In this document: piece after piece, positions 17,812-27,482 of the stretch | Position numbering within the stretch: position 1 is the first letter of the stretch | How the letters are laid out: the number at the start of each line of letters is the position of its first letter | Assembly: GCF_002091955.1 (NCBI RefSeq) | Contig: NZ_MKKY01000055.1 | Span: 124,001 to 188,000 of the forward strand | Source: Rhodococcus sp. 1168 | GTDB lineage: Bacteria > Actinomycetota > Actinomycetes > Mycobacteriales > Mycobacteriaceae | DNA: 64,000 nt | Reading direction: 5' to 3' | The notes under the pieces: generated by a model | The model's database searches: none | Told to the model about the DNA's origin: nothing | Seen by the model: the letters and a program-made list of their open reading frames with translations, nothing else | Position numbers and translations under genes: made by a program

Positions 17812-19323
17812 TCAGTTCGTCCGAAGCGCGGGAGGAAGGACGCTCCGGACCCACTGAGTTGCCTGTTCGTAGGCGTAGGCAAGCTGCAAGACCGCCCGGT
17901 CAGCGCCATGGCGTCCGATGATCTGGACTCCCATCGGAAGGTTACGCGGATCGAACCCGACCGGCATCGCGGCAACGGGAACGCCGGTCATCGTCCACGG
18001 AACGACGGTCTCCATCCACCGATGGTAGGTATCCATCGGGCGTCCGGCGATGCTCTCCGGCCAATGCGTGTCCTTGTCGAACGGAAATACCTGTGCGCTC
18101 GGCGCGAGAATGAAGTCGTACGTTTCGAACATTTTCGTCAACGCCGTCTGCCAGCTGTTGCGAGCTTCCGCTGCCTTCGTGACATCGAGCGCAGAGAGTG
18201 TGACGGCGTTCTTCATTTCCCACAGCATCTCGGGCTTCATCAGGGCACGGGTCCGTGGGTCGTCGTACAGATCGACCATTCCGAGCTGCGCCCACCACCG
18301 CCACTTCAGAAACAACTGCCAGATGTCCTCCGGCTTGTAGTCAGGCAGAGCGCTCTCCACTGTGCAGCCGATCTGCCGGAACGTCTCGAACGAGGATTCG
18401 CAGATGTCGAGGACACCGGGCTCGGTCGCCAGGTAGCCGTCCCAGTCGCCGACCCATGCGATGCGCGCCCCACGGAAGTTGCGTTCGAGACTACGGGTGA
18501 AGATCTCGGGATCCTCGTCGATTCCCAACGGAGCGTTGGCATCCGGTCCTGCCATCGTGGAAAGAAGGTGTGCGACATCGGCGACGGATCGTCCCATCGG
18601 GCCGGAAACTGCACCCTGAGCGATGAAGCCGGACTCTGGAATTCGTCCCCAGGACGGACGGAAGCCGACGACATTGTTGAAGGCGGCGGGATTCCGCAAG
18701 GAACCCATGTAGTCGGTGCCATCGGCCACGGGCAGCATACGAAGCGCCAACGATGCGGCCGCTCCACCACTACTGCCACCGGCAGTACGTGAGGTGTCGT
18801 ACGGCGACACGGTCGTACCCCACACCGGGTTGTACGTTTGCGAGCCGAATCCGAACTCCGGTGTATTGGTCTTGCCGACGATGATTGCCCCCGCCGACTT
18901 GATCCGCTTGACGAACAGGTCGTCGGTCTCGGCAACGCGGTCCGCGAAAATGGGTGACCCGGAGGTGAACGGCAAACCCTCGACCGCCGAAAGATCCTTG
19001 ACCGCATGCGGAAACCCGTGCATCCACCCGAGGTAGTGCCCATCCGCCAGTTGACGGTCACGCACCTTCGCCTCGTCGAGCAGCTCCTCGCGGTCCCGCA
19101 ACGCGATGATCGCGTTGACAGTTCCGTTGTGCAGTTCGATGTGGTCGAGGTAGGTGGTCATGGTTTCGACACACGACACCTCGCGGCGCTTGATCATGCC
19201 ACTGAGCTCGAGCGCATCGCGCATGACGAGGTCGCTCGGGGCGTCACTCGGTCCCGCGGCCGTAGGGTCGGCGTACGCGAGGGTGGCATCGCCCTCGTCG
19301 ACGGGTTCGATGGCGTGTGCCAT
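17812..19323 (-). CDS. Amidase signature family hydrolase 2 (candidate ureidomalonase)
   Basis: 503 residues. The amidase signature triad is complete: Lys109 in AVKDL, Ser184 in TAGGSSGG and Ser208 in GTDYMGS. ATG 19323 is chosen because AAAGGA lies just upstream; the longer TTG frame would bury that site. It sits directly downstream of the barbiturase gene, separated by a GC-rich hairpin. In Rhodococcus erythropolis, uracil-derived ureidomalonate is cleaved by an amidase-family ureidomalonase to urea and malonate, so neighbourhood makes this the leading candidate. Substrate cannot be read from the sequence alone. Confidence 0.87.
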   Translation of the reverse strand: MAHAIEPVDEGDATLAYADPTAAGPSDAPSDLVMRDALELSGMIKRREVSCVETMTTYLDHIELHNGTVNAIIALRDREELLDEAKVRDRQLADGHYLGWMHGFPHAVKDLSAVEGLPFTSGSPIFADRVAETDDLFVKRIKSAGAIIVGKTNTPEFGFGSQTYNPVWGTTVSPYDTSRTAGGSSGGAAASLALRMLPVADGTDYMGSLRNPAAFNNVVGFRPSWGRIPESGFIAQGAVSGPMGRSVADVAHLLSTMAGPDANAPLGIDEDPEIFTRSLERNFRGARIAWVGDWDGYLATEPGVLDICESSFETFRQIGCTVESALPDYKPEDIWQLFLKWRWWAQLGMVDLYDDPRTRALMKPEMLWEMKNAVTLSALDVTKAAEARNSWQTALTKMFETYDFILAPSAQVFPFDKDTHWPESIAGRPMDTYHRWMETVVPWTMTGVPVAAMPVGFDPRNLPMGVQIIGRHGADRAVLQLAYAYEQATQWVRSVLPPALRTN

Positions 19324-19368
19324 GCGTGTTCCTTTCAACTGGACGAAGACTGTGGTGCGGGGGGCGAT

Positions 19369-19405
19369 GCCGCGCCGAAGCCTGGATGTGCGGCTTCGGC
19401 GCGGC
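19369..19405 (-). terminator. GC-rich hairpin between barbiturase and amidase genes
   Basis: Perfect 13-bp arms (19369-19381 and 19393-19405) with an 11-nt loop, between the barbiturase stop and the amidase start. It may be a partial terminator or an mRNA-stabilising element that sets relative expression of the two genes. Confidence 0.5.
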
Positions 19406-19425
19406 GCCGATCGAACTGGGTGTTG

Positions 19426-20535
19426 CTACTCGCCGAGGTCGACGATGGCGGCAACGGGGCCGCCGCCCTCTGGACCCTGGTGTGCGGCCGACACGGAGAC
19501 GAACACGGCCGGGTCACCTGTCACGGACGCAGCGACGCCGCCCACGCAGGCCTTGATCTGACGGTGCCAATGCACGTCCGAGTCGTCGAGCATCGCGTTG
19601 CGGCGGCCACGGACCGTTCCGTCCTGGCTCGCTTCGCATTTGAGGAAGACGTTGACCAACTTGCCGTCCAAGTCGCCGGTGCGGGGACGCTCGGGGAGTT
19701 CGAGACCGGCGTCGCGGATCGCATCCCAGATGCCGTCCTGATCGAGTGCATCTTTCATGACGCTGTGACCGATGCGGTAGCGGCCGCCGACGCCGCGCGC
19801 GTTGCCGACTACGACGATCTGAGCGCGGTCCAACTCGACGCCCGAAGAGCAGGAAGCCACCGCGGAGTACAGCTCCCGGCTGTGCATGACGTCCTCGTCG
19901 GTGGGCATATCGATCTCGCCGAGGGCGACGGCGATCCCCAGTGCCGTGCCGCCGTTCGACAAATCCATCGACTCGTGGGTCTGTTCGGTCCAGACGGTCT
20001 TGCCGCGGCTCTTGGCGTCACGGATGGTGTGAATCGTCAGCAGAGGTGTCTTCGTCTGGACGTAGTGCACGTCGGCGGGATCGGTGATGCCGGCGTTGGC
20101 CATTGCATCCTTCACTGCTGCAGCGACCTTGGTGATCATCGCGGTGCGACCGATGTCCTCGGGCATCAACTGCTCACTCATGGCGACGCCGACCGTCAGG
20201 CGCGGCTCGTCGGTCTTGACGGCCTTCTCTGCCGGAACGGTCGCGAAGATGGTCGCGTGCGGGCTGATGACACCATCGGTTCCACCGGACCAGACGATCG
20301 GCACCTCGCCGACGTCATGTGCGCTGCGGGTTCCTTTGGCGGACAGTACCTCTCGGAAAGCGCGATCGGCGATGATGCGGGTGTAGTCGTTGACACCGCC
20401 GTTGCCCTCGGTCTTACCGATGACCGCGATGACACGGTCGGCGTCGAGCACTCCGTCGTCGATGAGCTTGGCCAGCTCGCTTGCATCGGACACGTTGTGC
20501 AGCGGGACCTTGCGAACCTCGATTGCTTCGGGCAC
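19426..20535 (-). CDS. Ring-opening amidohydrolase, barbiturase/cyanuric acid hydrolase family (candidate barbiturase)
   Basis: 369 residues, the usual length for the barbiturase/AtzD family, a fold of three repeated domains each contributing a Ser-Lys pair. Matching elements are visible in order: [10 protein letters not shown] and [13 protein letters not shown] (domain 1), YVQTKTPLL and [16 protein letters not shown] (domain 2), FLKCEAS and [17 protein letters not shown] (domain 3). Barbiturase opens barbiturate to ureidomalonate; the close relative cyanuric acid hydrolase opens cyanurate to a biuret precursor. Barbiturase is favoured because an amidase, a nucleobase permease, PucR regulators and upp surround it, and biuret hydrolase is absent. 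A shared operator-like box lies about 110 bp upstream. Confidence 0.88.
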   Translation of the reverse strand: MPEAIEVRKVPLHNVSDASELAKLIDDGVLDADRVIAVIGKTEGNGGVNDYTRIIADRAFREVLSAKGTRSAHDVGEVPIVWSGGTDGVISPHATIFATVPAEKAVKTDEPRLTVGVAMSEQLMPEDIGRTAMITKVAAAVKDAMANAGITDPADVHYVQTKTPLLTIHTIRDAKSRGKTVWTEQTHESMDLSNGGTALGIAVALGEIDMPTDEDVMHSRELYSAVASCSSGVELDRAQIVVVGNARGVGGRYRIGHSVMKDALDQDGIWDAIRDAGLELPERPRTGDLDGKLVNVFLKCEASQDGTVRGRRNAMLDDSDVHWHRQIKACVGGVAASVTGDPAVFVSVSAAHQGPEGGGPVAAIVDLGE

Positions 20536-20643
20536 TGAAATCTCCTCTATTGGGGAACTGTGGGTACTGCAGAGTCAGCCGGTGACCACACGGTGCGGCA
20601 CCCTCACTCCTGTGACGCTACTTACAGGGTGGGGTAGCTGCAC

Positions 20644-20667
20644 TGGCAAGAATTGCCCAAACCGGCA
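20644..20667. promoter_or_regulatory. Candidate operator upstream of the barbiturase gene (TGGCA-N5-TGCC-C-AAACCGGCA)
   Basis: TGGCAAGAATTGCC followed by CAAACCGGCA. It mirrors the composite before hyuA (5040-5062: TGGCA-N5-TGCC then AAACCGGCA), and both lie about 105-120 bp upstream of their start codons. A shared regulator of the two operons is inferred. Confidence 0.55.
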
Positions 20668-20677
20668 GAGTTTTTCG

Positions 20678-22198
20678 TTATTGGGGTACACCCAGGCGGC
20701 GGTAGCGGTCCAGGCGGGAGGCCACCAAGTCTTTAGGATCGGCGGCCAGTAATTGCGCAAGCTCGTGTTCGAGCACTTCGCCGAGCCGCGACAGGAACTC
20801 CGCGGGCTCATCGGCGGCGTCCGGTCGTTCGGCCACGATGCGGTCGACGACCCCGTTTCGTAGCAGGTCGAGGCTGCGCACGCCCTGCGCATCGGCCATC
20901 TCGGCGGCGCGATCGGTGGTGTGGAACCTGATGGCGGACGCTCCTTCCGGTGGCAGAGGGGAGAGCCAGGCGTGTTGCGCACAGAGCACTCGGTCGGCGG
21001 GAAGCAACGCGAGCGCGCCCCCACCTCCGCCTTGGCCGAGAAGCAGGCAGATCGTCGGTGCCGTCAGCGTGGTCAGTTCGACCAGACAGCGCGCGATTTC
21101 ACCGGCAAGACCACCCTCCTCCGCCTCCCTGCTCAGGGCGGCACCCGCGGTGTCGATGACGGTGACCAACGGCAACCGAAGTTCTTCCGCCAGTCGCATC
21201 CCGCGACGCGCTTCCCGCAGGCCGGCGGGGCCGAGCGGTAAATCTGCGAAAGTGCGGTCCTGGCCTAACAGCACACAGGCCGAGGCACCGAATTTTGCCA
21301 ATGCCAAGAACAATCCCGGTTCCCACTCGCCGGCACCGGTGCCCTGCAACGGCGTGACGGTGTTCGCTGCTGCCTTCACCAATCGCCGGACTCCGGGCCT
21401 GTCCGAACGCCGCGACCGACCGATCGACTCCCACGCTGGAACATCGTCCAAACTTTCGAGCGGCACATTCGGAACCGGCGGTGGCGGCTCATGGGGAGCG
21501 CACAGAACAGCGAGGGCGGCGATGGCGACGTCGCGCAATTCCGCCGGGGGCACCACTGCGTCGACGAGACCATGGGCGGCAAGGTTTTCCGCTGTTTGCA
21601 CATTTGCCGGGAAGTCCTCGCCGTACAACGCCTTGTAGACGCGCGGTCCGAGGAAGCCGACCAGTGCGCCCGGTTCGGCGGCAGTTACATGCCCCAGCGA
21701 ACCCCATGAGGCAAACGCCCCACCTGTCGTCGGATGGCGAAGATAGACGGCATAGGCCAGGCCCGCGGACTTGTGCGCTGCGACTGCAGCCGAAATCTTG
21801 ACCATCTGCATGAAGGCGACTGCGCCCTCCTGCATCCGCGTACCACCGGAGGTAGGTACTGCCAGCAACGGCAATTTCTCCGCGGTGGCACGCTCGATCG
21901 CCTGCACCAATCGCTCCGCCGCCGCGACCCCGATCGAGCCGGCCAGAAACTTGAACTCGCACATGACTATTGCGACTCGACGGCCGTCGAGCAACGCCTC
22001 GCCGGTGAGGACGGCCTCGTCCAAACCGGTACTCGTTCGCGCCGCATCGAGTTCGTCGAGATAGCTCTGCTCCGGTGGTCCGTGCACCCCTATCGGGGCT
22101 AGAGGTTGGCTGTCCCATCGGACGAAGCTTTCGGCGTCGACGACCAGTTCGACGAGTTCGAGTGCCCCCAGCCTGGGAGGTGCACCCGCGCGAGTCAT
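20678..22198 (-). CDS. Fused AccD/AccA-type carboxyltransferase (candidate malonyl-CoA decarboxylase in pyrimidine breakdown)
   Basis: 506 residues in two halves. The N-terminal half resembles AccD: SGGTRMQEGAVAFMQM, then HPTTGGAFASWGSLGHV and GFLGPRVY. The C-terminal half resembles AccA: IDTAGAALSREAEEGG and LLGQGGGGGALALLPADRVL. No AccD-type zinc finger is seen. No biotin carboxylase or biotin carrier gene is near, so a complete acetyl-CoA carboxylase is not encoded here. Homologous subunits (MdcD/MdcE) decarboxylate malonyl thioesters, and the neighbouring pathway would release malonate, so decarboxylation of malonyl-CoA is a reasonable inference. ATG 22198 overlaps the CoA-transferase stop (ATGA). 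Confidence 0.8.
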   Translation of the reverse strand: MTRAGAPPRLGALELVELVVDAESFVRWDSQPLAPIGVHGPPEQSYLDELDAARTSTGLDEAVLTGEALLDGRRVAIVMCEFKFLAGSIGVAAAERLVQAIERATAEKLPLLAVPTSGGTRMQEGAVAFMQMVKISAAVAAHKSAGLAYAVYLRHPTTGGAFASWGSLGHVTAAEPGALVGFLGPRVYKALYGEDFPANVQTAENLAAHGLVDAVVPPAELRDVAIAALAVLCAPHEPPPPVPNVPLESLDDVPAWESIGRSRRSDRPGVRRLVKAAANTVTPLQGTGAGEWEPGLFLALAKFGASACVLLGQDRTFADLPLGPAGLREARRGMRLAEELRLPLVTVIDTAGAALSREAEEGGLAGEIARCLVELTTLTAPTICLLLGQGGGGGALALLPADRVLCAQHAWLSPLPPEGASAIRFHTTDRAAEMADAQGVRSLDLLRNGVVDRIVAERPDAADEPAEFLSRLGEVLEHELAQLLAADPKDLVASRLDRYRRLGVPQ

Positions 22199-23397
22199 CG
22201 GGCAGCCTCGAGCCATGCGCGGATGGAGTCACCGTGTTGATCGAGGGTGGGCGGCGCGACGTGAGTTGTCCGCATACCGGCACCGTCGCAATCTTCGTCG
22301 AACCGTAGAGGTGGCCCGGGCAGGCTGATCTTTCCCAGGGCAGAGTGGTCGACGTCGATCAGCAGACCCTGGGAGCGGGTCTGATCCCACGTGTAGACCT
22401 CGGCGAGATCGCGGACCTTTCCTGCCGGGATGCCCAGGTCGTCCAACACACCGAGGAGCTTGTCGCTCGGCCATTCACCGAACTTTTCCTCGACCGCGGC
22501 GATGACCGCATCTCGGTCGGCGACACGTTGTGGATTGGTAGCCCACTCCGGGCGGTCGAGTCCGAACTCGGGTGCGAAGCGGCGCCACAATCCTTCACTG
22601 CCCACGGCAATCTGGACCGGACCCTCTGCCGAGTGGAACAGCCCGTACGGGCAGATCGACGGATGATGGCCACCCGTCGGGCGGGGCACCTCGCCGGCAA
22701 CGGTGTAGCGCGTGCCCTGAAAAGCGTGGACTCCGACGATGGCGGCCAACAGGCTGGTGCGCACCACTCGACCGCGGCCCGTGGTGTTGCGCTCATGCAG
22801 TGCGGCGACCACGCCGTAGGCGCCGTTCATCCCCGCCAGGAGGTCTCCGATCGGGACGCCCACCCGTGTCGGTTCTTCGCGCGACGGCCCGGTCAACGAC
22901 ATCAGTCCGGCTTCGCCTTGCGCGATCTGGTCGTAGCCGGGGCGAGCGCCTTCGGGTCCGTCGTGACCGAATCCGGTGATCGACAGGACCACCAGACGCG
23001 GATTGAGCTCATGTAGCTTCTCCATGCTGAAGCCGAGGCGATCCAAGACCCCTGGACGGAAGTTCTCGACAAGCACGTCCGCACGCCCGATCAACTCGGT
23101 CAGCGTGTTGCGGCCGTCGTCGCCCTTGAGGTCGAGGGCAATGGACTCCTTGTTGCGGTTGCACGACAAGAAGTACGTCGAGTGCCGTTCGCCGTCCTCG
23201 TCCGGAACGAACGGCGGACCCCAGCTTCGAGTGTCGTCACCTCCGATGGGGGACTCGACCTTGATCACGCGCGCACCGAGATCGCCCAGCATCATCGCTG
23301 CATGCGGTCCGGCAAGCGCACGGGAAAGATCTACGACGAGACAATCGCTCAAGGGCCCGACGGTGGTTTCGGGTCCAACGGAATCAGGAGGTGTCAT
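22195..23397 (-). CDS. Class III CoA transferase (CaiB/BaiF family), candidate malonate CoA transferase
   Basis: 400 residues. The family start is clear: VVDLSRALAGPHAAMMLGDLGARVIKVE and the catalytic aspartate region YDQIAQGEAGLMSLTG around residue 165. These enzymes move CoA between carboxylic acids. It is the first gene of the run and is translationally coupled to the carboxyltransferase-like gene. With malonate expected from ureidomalonate hydrolysis, activation of malonate or methylmalonate to its CoA ester is a plausible role; the CoA donor is unknown. It is divergent from upp across a 120-bp spacer. Confidence 0.85.
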   Translation of the reverse strand: MTPPDSVGPETTVGPLSDCLVVDLSRALAGPHAAMMLGDLGARVIKVESPIGGDDTRSWGPPFVPDEDGERHSTYFLSCNRNKESIALDLKGDDGRNTLTELIGRADVLVENFRPGVLDRLGFSMEKLHELNPRLVVLSITGFGHDGPEGARPGYDQIAQGEAGLMSLTGPSREEPTRVGVPIGDLLAGMNGAYGVVAALHERNTTGRGRVVRTSLLAAIVGVHAFQGTRYTVAGEVPRPTGGHHPSICPYGLFHSAEGPVQIAVGSEGLWRRFAPEFGLDRPEWATNPQRVADRDAVIAAVEEKFGEWPSDKLLGVLDDLGIPAGKVRDLAEVYTWDQTRSQGLLIDVDHSALGKISLPGPPLRFDEDCDGAGMRTTHVAPPTLDQHGDSIRAWLEAAR

Positions 23398-23517
23398 AGG
23401 TCACGAGTCAACGTGCACGCCGTGAGGAAGTCCCTGTCAAATGTTGCCGACGCTGACCGGGCGGCTCGGCACATTTTCGCCTGCAGACCAGAGGCAGGTA
23501 CCCCTTAGTCTTCGGCC

Positions 23518-24141
23518 ATGGACATGCATGTGGTCGACCATCCGCTCGCGGCAACACTTCTGACGACGATGCGTGACGCGCGCAGTGACAACGCGGCCTT
23601 TCGGTCGGCGCTGCGGAAACTGACCCACACGTTGGTGTACGAGGCAATGCGCGATGCGAAGGTGGAGCAGTTCGAGGTGATCACTCCGGTTGCGCCTACT
23701 GTCGGAGTGCGGCTCGCGCACCCGCCACTGCTGGTTCCGGTACTGCGCGCCGGACTCGGGATGGTCGAGCAGGCGAGCGCTCTGATCCCGCAGTCAGGGG
23801 TCGGATTCGTCGGAATGGCGCGAGACGAGCAGACCCTCGAGCCGGTGCCGTACCTCGAGTCTTTGCCGGCCGATCTGTCCGATACCCCGGTGTTCGTTCT
23901 CGATCCGATGGTGGCTACCGGTGGTTCGATGTTGCGCACGATCGAACTGTTGGTTGCGCGCGGAGCCACCGACGTAGCCGTCGTCTGCGTGGTGATCACT
24001 CCCGAAGGCGTTGCAGCATTGAAGAGTTCGACATTTCCGGTAAGGCTGGTGACGGCGAGCATCGACGAGGGGCTCGATGCGGATGCCATCGTCGTACCCG
24101 GACTCGGCGACGCGGGGGACCGTCAGTTCGGCCCGCGCTGA
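23518..24141 (+). CDS. upp: Uracil phosphoribosyltransferase
   Basis: 207 residues, the standard Upp length. The PRPP-binding loop reads [13 protein letters not shown] near residue 140 (aspartate and TGGS of the PRTase motif), and the N-terminal [10 protein letters not shown] plus the late GDAGDRQFG uracil-contacting segment are typical. It converts uracil and PRPP to UMP. It is the salvage counterpart to the divergent degradative genes, so the shared 120-bp spacer could govern the choice between salvage and breakdown. A hairpin terminator follows at 24166. Confidence 0.95.
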   Translation: MDMHVVDHPLAATLLTTMRDARSDNAAFRSALRKLTHTLVYEAMRDAKVEQFEVITPVAPTVGVRLAHPPLLVPVLRAGLGMVEQASALIPQSGVGFVGMARDEQTLEPVPYLESLPADLSDTPVFVLDPMVATGGSMLRTIELLVARGATDVAVVCVVITPEGVAALKSSTFPVRLVTASIDEGLDADAIVVPGLGDAGDRQFGPR

Positions 24142-24165
24142 GATCCGGCGTGGGGGCAAAACTGA

Positions 24166-24202
24166 GCCGGTGAGGTCGGCTGTGGTGCCCGACCTCACCG
24201 GC
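24166..24202. terminator. Bidirectional hairpin terminator between upp and hmp
   Basis: 14-bp perfect arms (24166-24179 and 24189-24202) with a 9-nt loop, between the convergent upp and hmp genes, 16-24 bp from each stop codon. Confidence 0.75.
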
Positions 24203-24218
24203 GAGAAACTTCTACTGC

Positions 24219-25445
24219 TTACGCAGTGCGCTGAATTCCCATGCTGTCCGGACCGAAGACCTCGAAGTGAATGTTCTCGGTCGCAACGTTCTTGTCCATC
24301 AATGCGTTGCGAATTTCGAGCATGAAGGGCAGCGGCCCGCAGACGTACGCGTGCGCGTCGGGTGCGACGTCGATGTTGTTCAGCTGCGCGCGGCCCATGC
24401 TGATCGAATCGTCCGAAGGACGCGCACCGAGGTTCTCGTACCAGCGGTGCAGGGTCGCCGAAGGGATGCGATCGACGAGGTGACCCAATTCGGCGCGGTG
24501 AGCATGATCGCTCTGGGTGCGGTCGGCATGCAGCACCGAGATGGAGCGTGTGTCATTGCTTTCGGCCAAGTAGTTCAGCATGCCGATCATGGGAGTGCAG
24601 CCGATTCCCGCCGAGACCAGCAGCAGCGGTGCATCCTCGTCAGTGAGCATCAAGTCACCGAACGGTGTGGTCACATCGAGAATGTCACCCTCGAAGACGT
24701 TGTTGAACAGGTAGTTCGACACCTCACCGGCAGCTACTTCCGAGCCGTCTGCGGACACCTTCGAAGGGATGCGCTTGACGGTGATCCGCCAGTCAGCGTC
24801 CATGGGAGCCGAGGACAGGCTGTACTGGCGAATCTGGCGGGCCCCGTCCTCGAGGTGAACCGCGACGGAAAGGTACTGGCCCGGAATGAAACTCGGTAGC
24901 GGCTCGCCATCGAGGGAGGCGAGCACGAAGGAAACGGTATCTGCCGATTCGAAACGTCGATCGAGCACGCGGACCTGTCGCCACACATCACCGATCTCGA
25001 CGCCGGCGCTCTTGTACAGGCCGGCCTCCATCGAGATCAGCATGTCGGCCATCATCCAATAGACCTCGGTCCATGCGGCCGCAACTTCTGGTGTGACAGC
25101 ACTTCCTAGTTCGGTGGCGATCGCGCCGAACAAGTAGTCGTAAACCACCTGGTACTGCGCAGGTTCGATGCCCAGAGACGCGTGCTTGTGGGCGATGCGG
25201 GTAAGGATCATGTCCACCCGGTCCTGGTCCTCTTCCAGCTGCAGGGACGCGAAGGCGGCGATGGCACCGGCCAACGCTTTCTGCTGCTCGCCCTGCTTCT
25301 GGTTGCCGCGGTTGAAGAGATTGCGTTCCAAGTCTGGGTGATCGATGAACATGGTGCGGTAGAACGTCGTCGTGATGTCACCGATCGCAGCACCGACGAC
25401 AGGGAGCGTGGCCCGGATGACCTCTTTGGACTCTGTGGAAAGCAT
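24219..25445 (-). CDS. hmp: Flavohemoprotein, nitric oxide dioxygenase
   Basis: 408 residues. An N-terminal globin domain (~1-140) is followed by FAD- and NAD-binding reductase domains: FAD contact RQYSLSSAP near residue 203 and NADH loop LLVSAGIGCTPMIGM near residue 270. Hmp oxidises nitric oxide to nitrate with NAD(P)H and O2. ATG 25445 gives the standard globin N terminus. It starts 2 bp after the stop of the Rrf2-family regulator gene, which fits an NsrR-hmp operon controlled by nitric oxide. Confidence 0.94.
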   Translation of the reverse strand: MLSTESKEVIRATLPVVGAAIGDITTTFYRTMFIDHPDLERNLFNRGNQKQGEQQKALAGAIAAFASLQLEEDQDRVDMILTRIAHKHASLGIEPAQYQVVYDYLFGAIATELGSAVTPEVAAAWTEVYWMMADMLISMEAGLYKSAGVEIGDVWRQVRVLDRRFESADTVSFVLASLDGEPLPSFIPGQYLSVAVHLEDGARQIRQYSLSSAPMDADWRITVKRIPSKVSADGSEVAAGEVSNYLFNNVFEGDILDVTTPFGDLMLTDEDAPLLLVSAGIGCTPMIGMLNYLAESNDTRSISVLHADRTQSDHAHRAELGHLVDRIPSATLHRWYENLGARPSDDSISMGRAQLNNIDVAPDAHAYVCGPLPFMLEIRNALMDKNVATENIHFEVFGPDSMGIQRTA

Positions 25446-25447
25446 GT

Positions 25448-25921
25448 CTATTCCCCGATCATTGTTTTCACTGTTGGCAACCTGCTGGGCATCGCAGGAA
25501 GTGTGAGCAGGACCCCGCGCGTCGGTTGGCTGGTGACATCTTCGATGAGGAGCTCGTCCAAAGAGGCAAAGAACGCCTCTCGTGCGCGCCGCAGTGCCGG
25601 CCGCAAAAGGCAGCTGGTTCGTAACGGACACGGGTTCGATCCATCACACTCGATAACCTCCGACTCGCCTTCCAGACGGCGTGCGAGCCAGCCGATCGAC
25701 GCAGTTCTACCGAGCTCGGTGATCGCCAAACCACCACCGCGACCGCGGCGAGCATCGACAATTCCGAGCTCCGACAGACGAGCGATCACCTTGGCAGCAT
25801 GGGTGTACGAGATTGCCAATTGCTCGGCAATGTCCTTGCTGCCTGGGCGATCTCCAGGCTGTTCGACGGCCAGGCGCATGACGATTCTCAGGCCGAGATC
25901 GGTGAACCGGGTCAACTGCAT
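25448..25921 (-). CDS. nsrR: Rrf2-family NO-responsive repressor, NsrR-like
   Basis: 157 residues. An N-terminal winged helix (QLTRFTDLGLRIVMRLA) is followed by three cysteines at 92, 98 and 104, spaced CX5CX5C. That is the iron-sulfur ligand pattern of NsrR. The iron-sulfur cluster senses nitric oxide and releases the hmp promoter. ATG 25921 is chosen because the family begins MQLT; the longer frame upstream is not conserved. It is directly upstream of and co-transcribed with hmp. A near-perfect inverted repeat lies 11-33 bp before the start. Confidence 0.9.
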   Translation of the reverse strand: MQLTRFTDLGLRIVMRLAVEQPGDRPGSKDIAEQLAISYTHAAKVIARLSELGIVDARRGRGGGLAITELGRTASIGWLARRLEGESEVIECDGSNPCPLRTSCLLRPALRRAREAFFASLDELLIEDVTSQPTRGVLLTLPAMPSRLPTVKTMIGE

Positions 25922-25931
25922 GACACGACGA

Positions 25932-25954
25932 TATTTCAATATGCATTTGAGATA
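25932..25954. promoter_or_regulatory. Candidate NsrR operator
   Basis: Inverted repeat TATTTCAA-N7-TTGAGATA with one mismatch between the 8-bp arms, in the AT-rich spacer between nsrR and the divergent gdhA, 11 bp from the nsrR start. NsrR boxes are AT-rich 11-1-11-like repeats, so autoregulation is plausible, and the site could also touch the gdhA promoter. Confidence 0.55.
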
Positions 25955-25966
25955 CCAATTATGTGA

Positions 25967-27421
<1,455 letters not shown>

Positions 27422-27433
27422 TCCGTTTCAAGG

Positions 27434-27478
27434 GTCGTAGAGCGATCTGCCGTCGATGACGATAGATCGCTCTACGAC
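27434..27478. terminator. Hairpin terminator between gdhA copy 1 and acyl-CoA ligase
   Basis: 15-bp perfect arms (27434-27448 and 27464-27478) around a 15-nt loop, between convergent genes and only 13 and 5 bp from their stop codons; likely bidirectional. Confidence 0.75.
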
Positions 27479-27482
27479 TGAT

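Noticed and set aside
20678..22198. A complete acetyl-CoA carboxylase
   Set aside because: Only carboxyltransferase halves are present; no biotin carboxylase or biotin carrier is in the neighbourhood.
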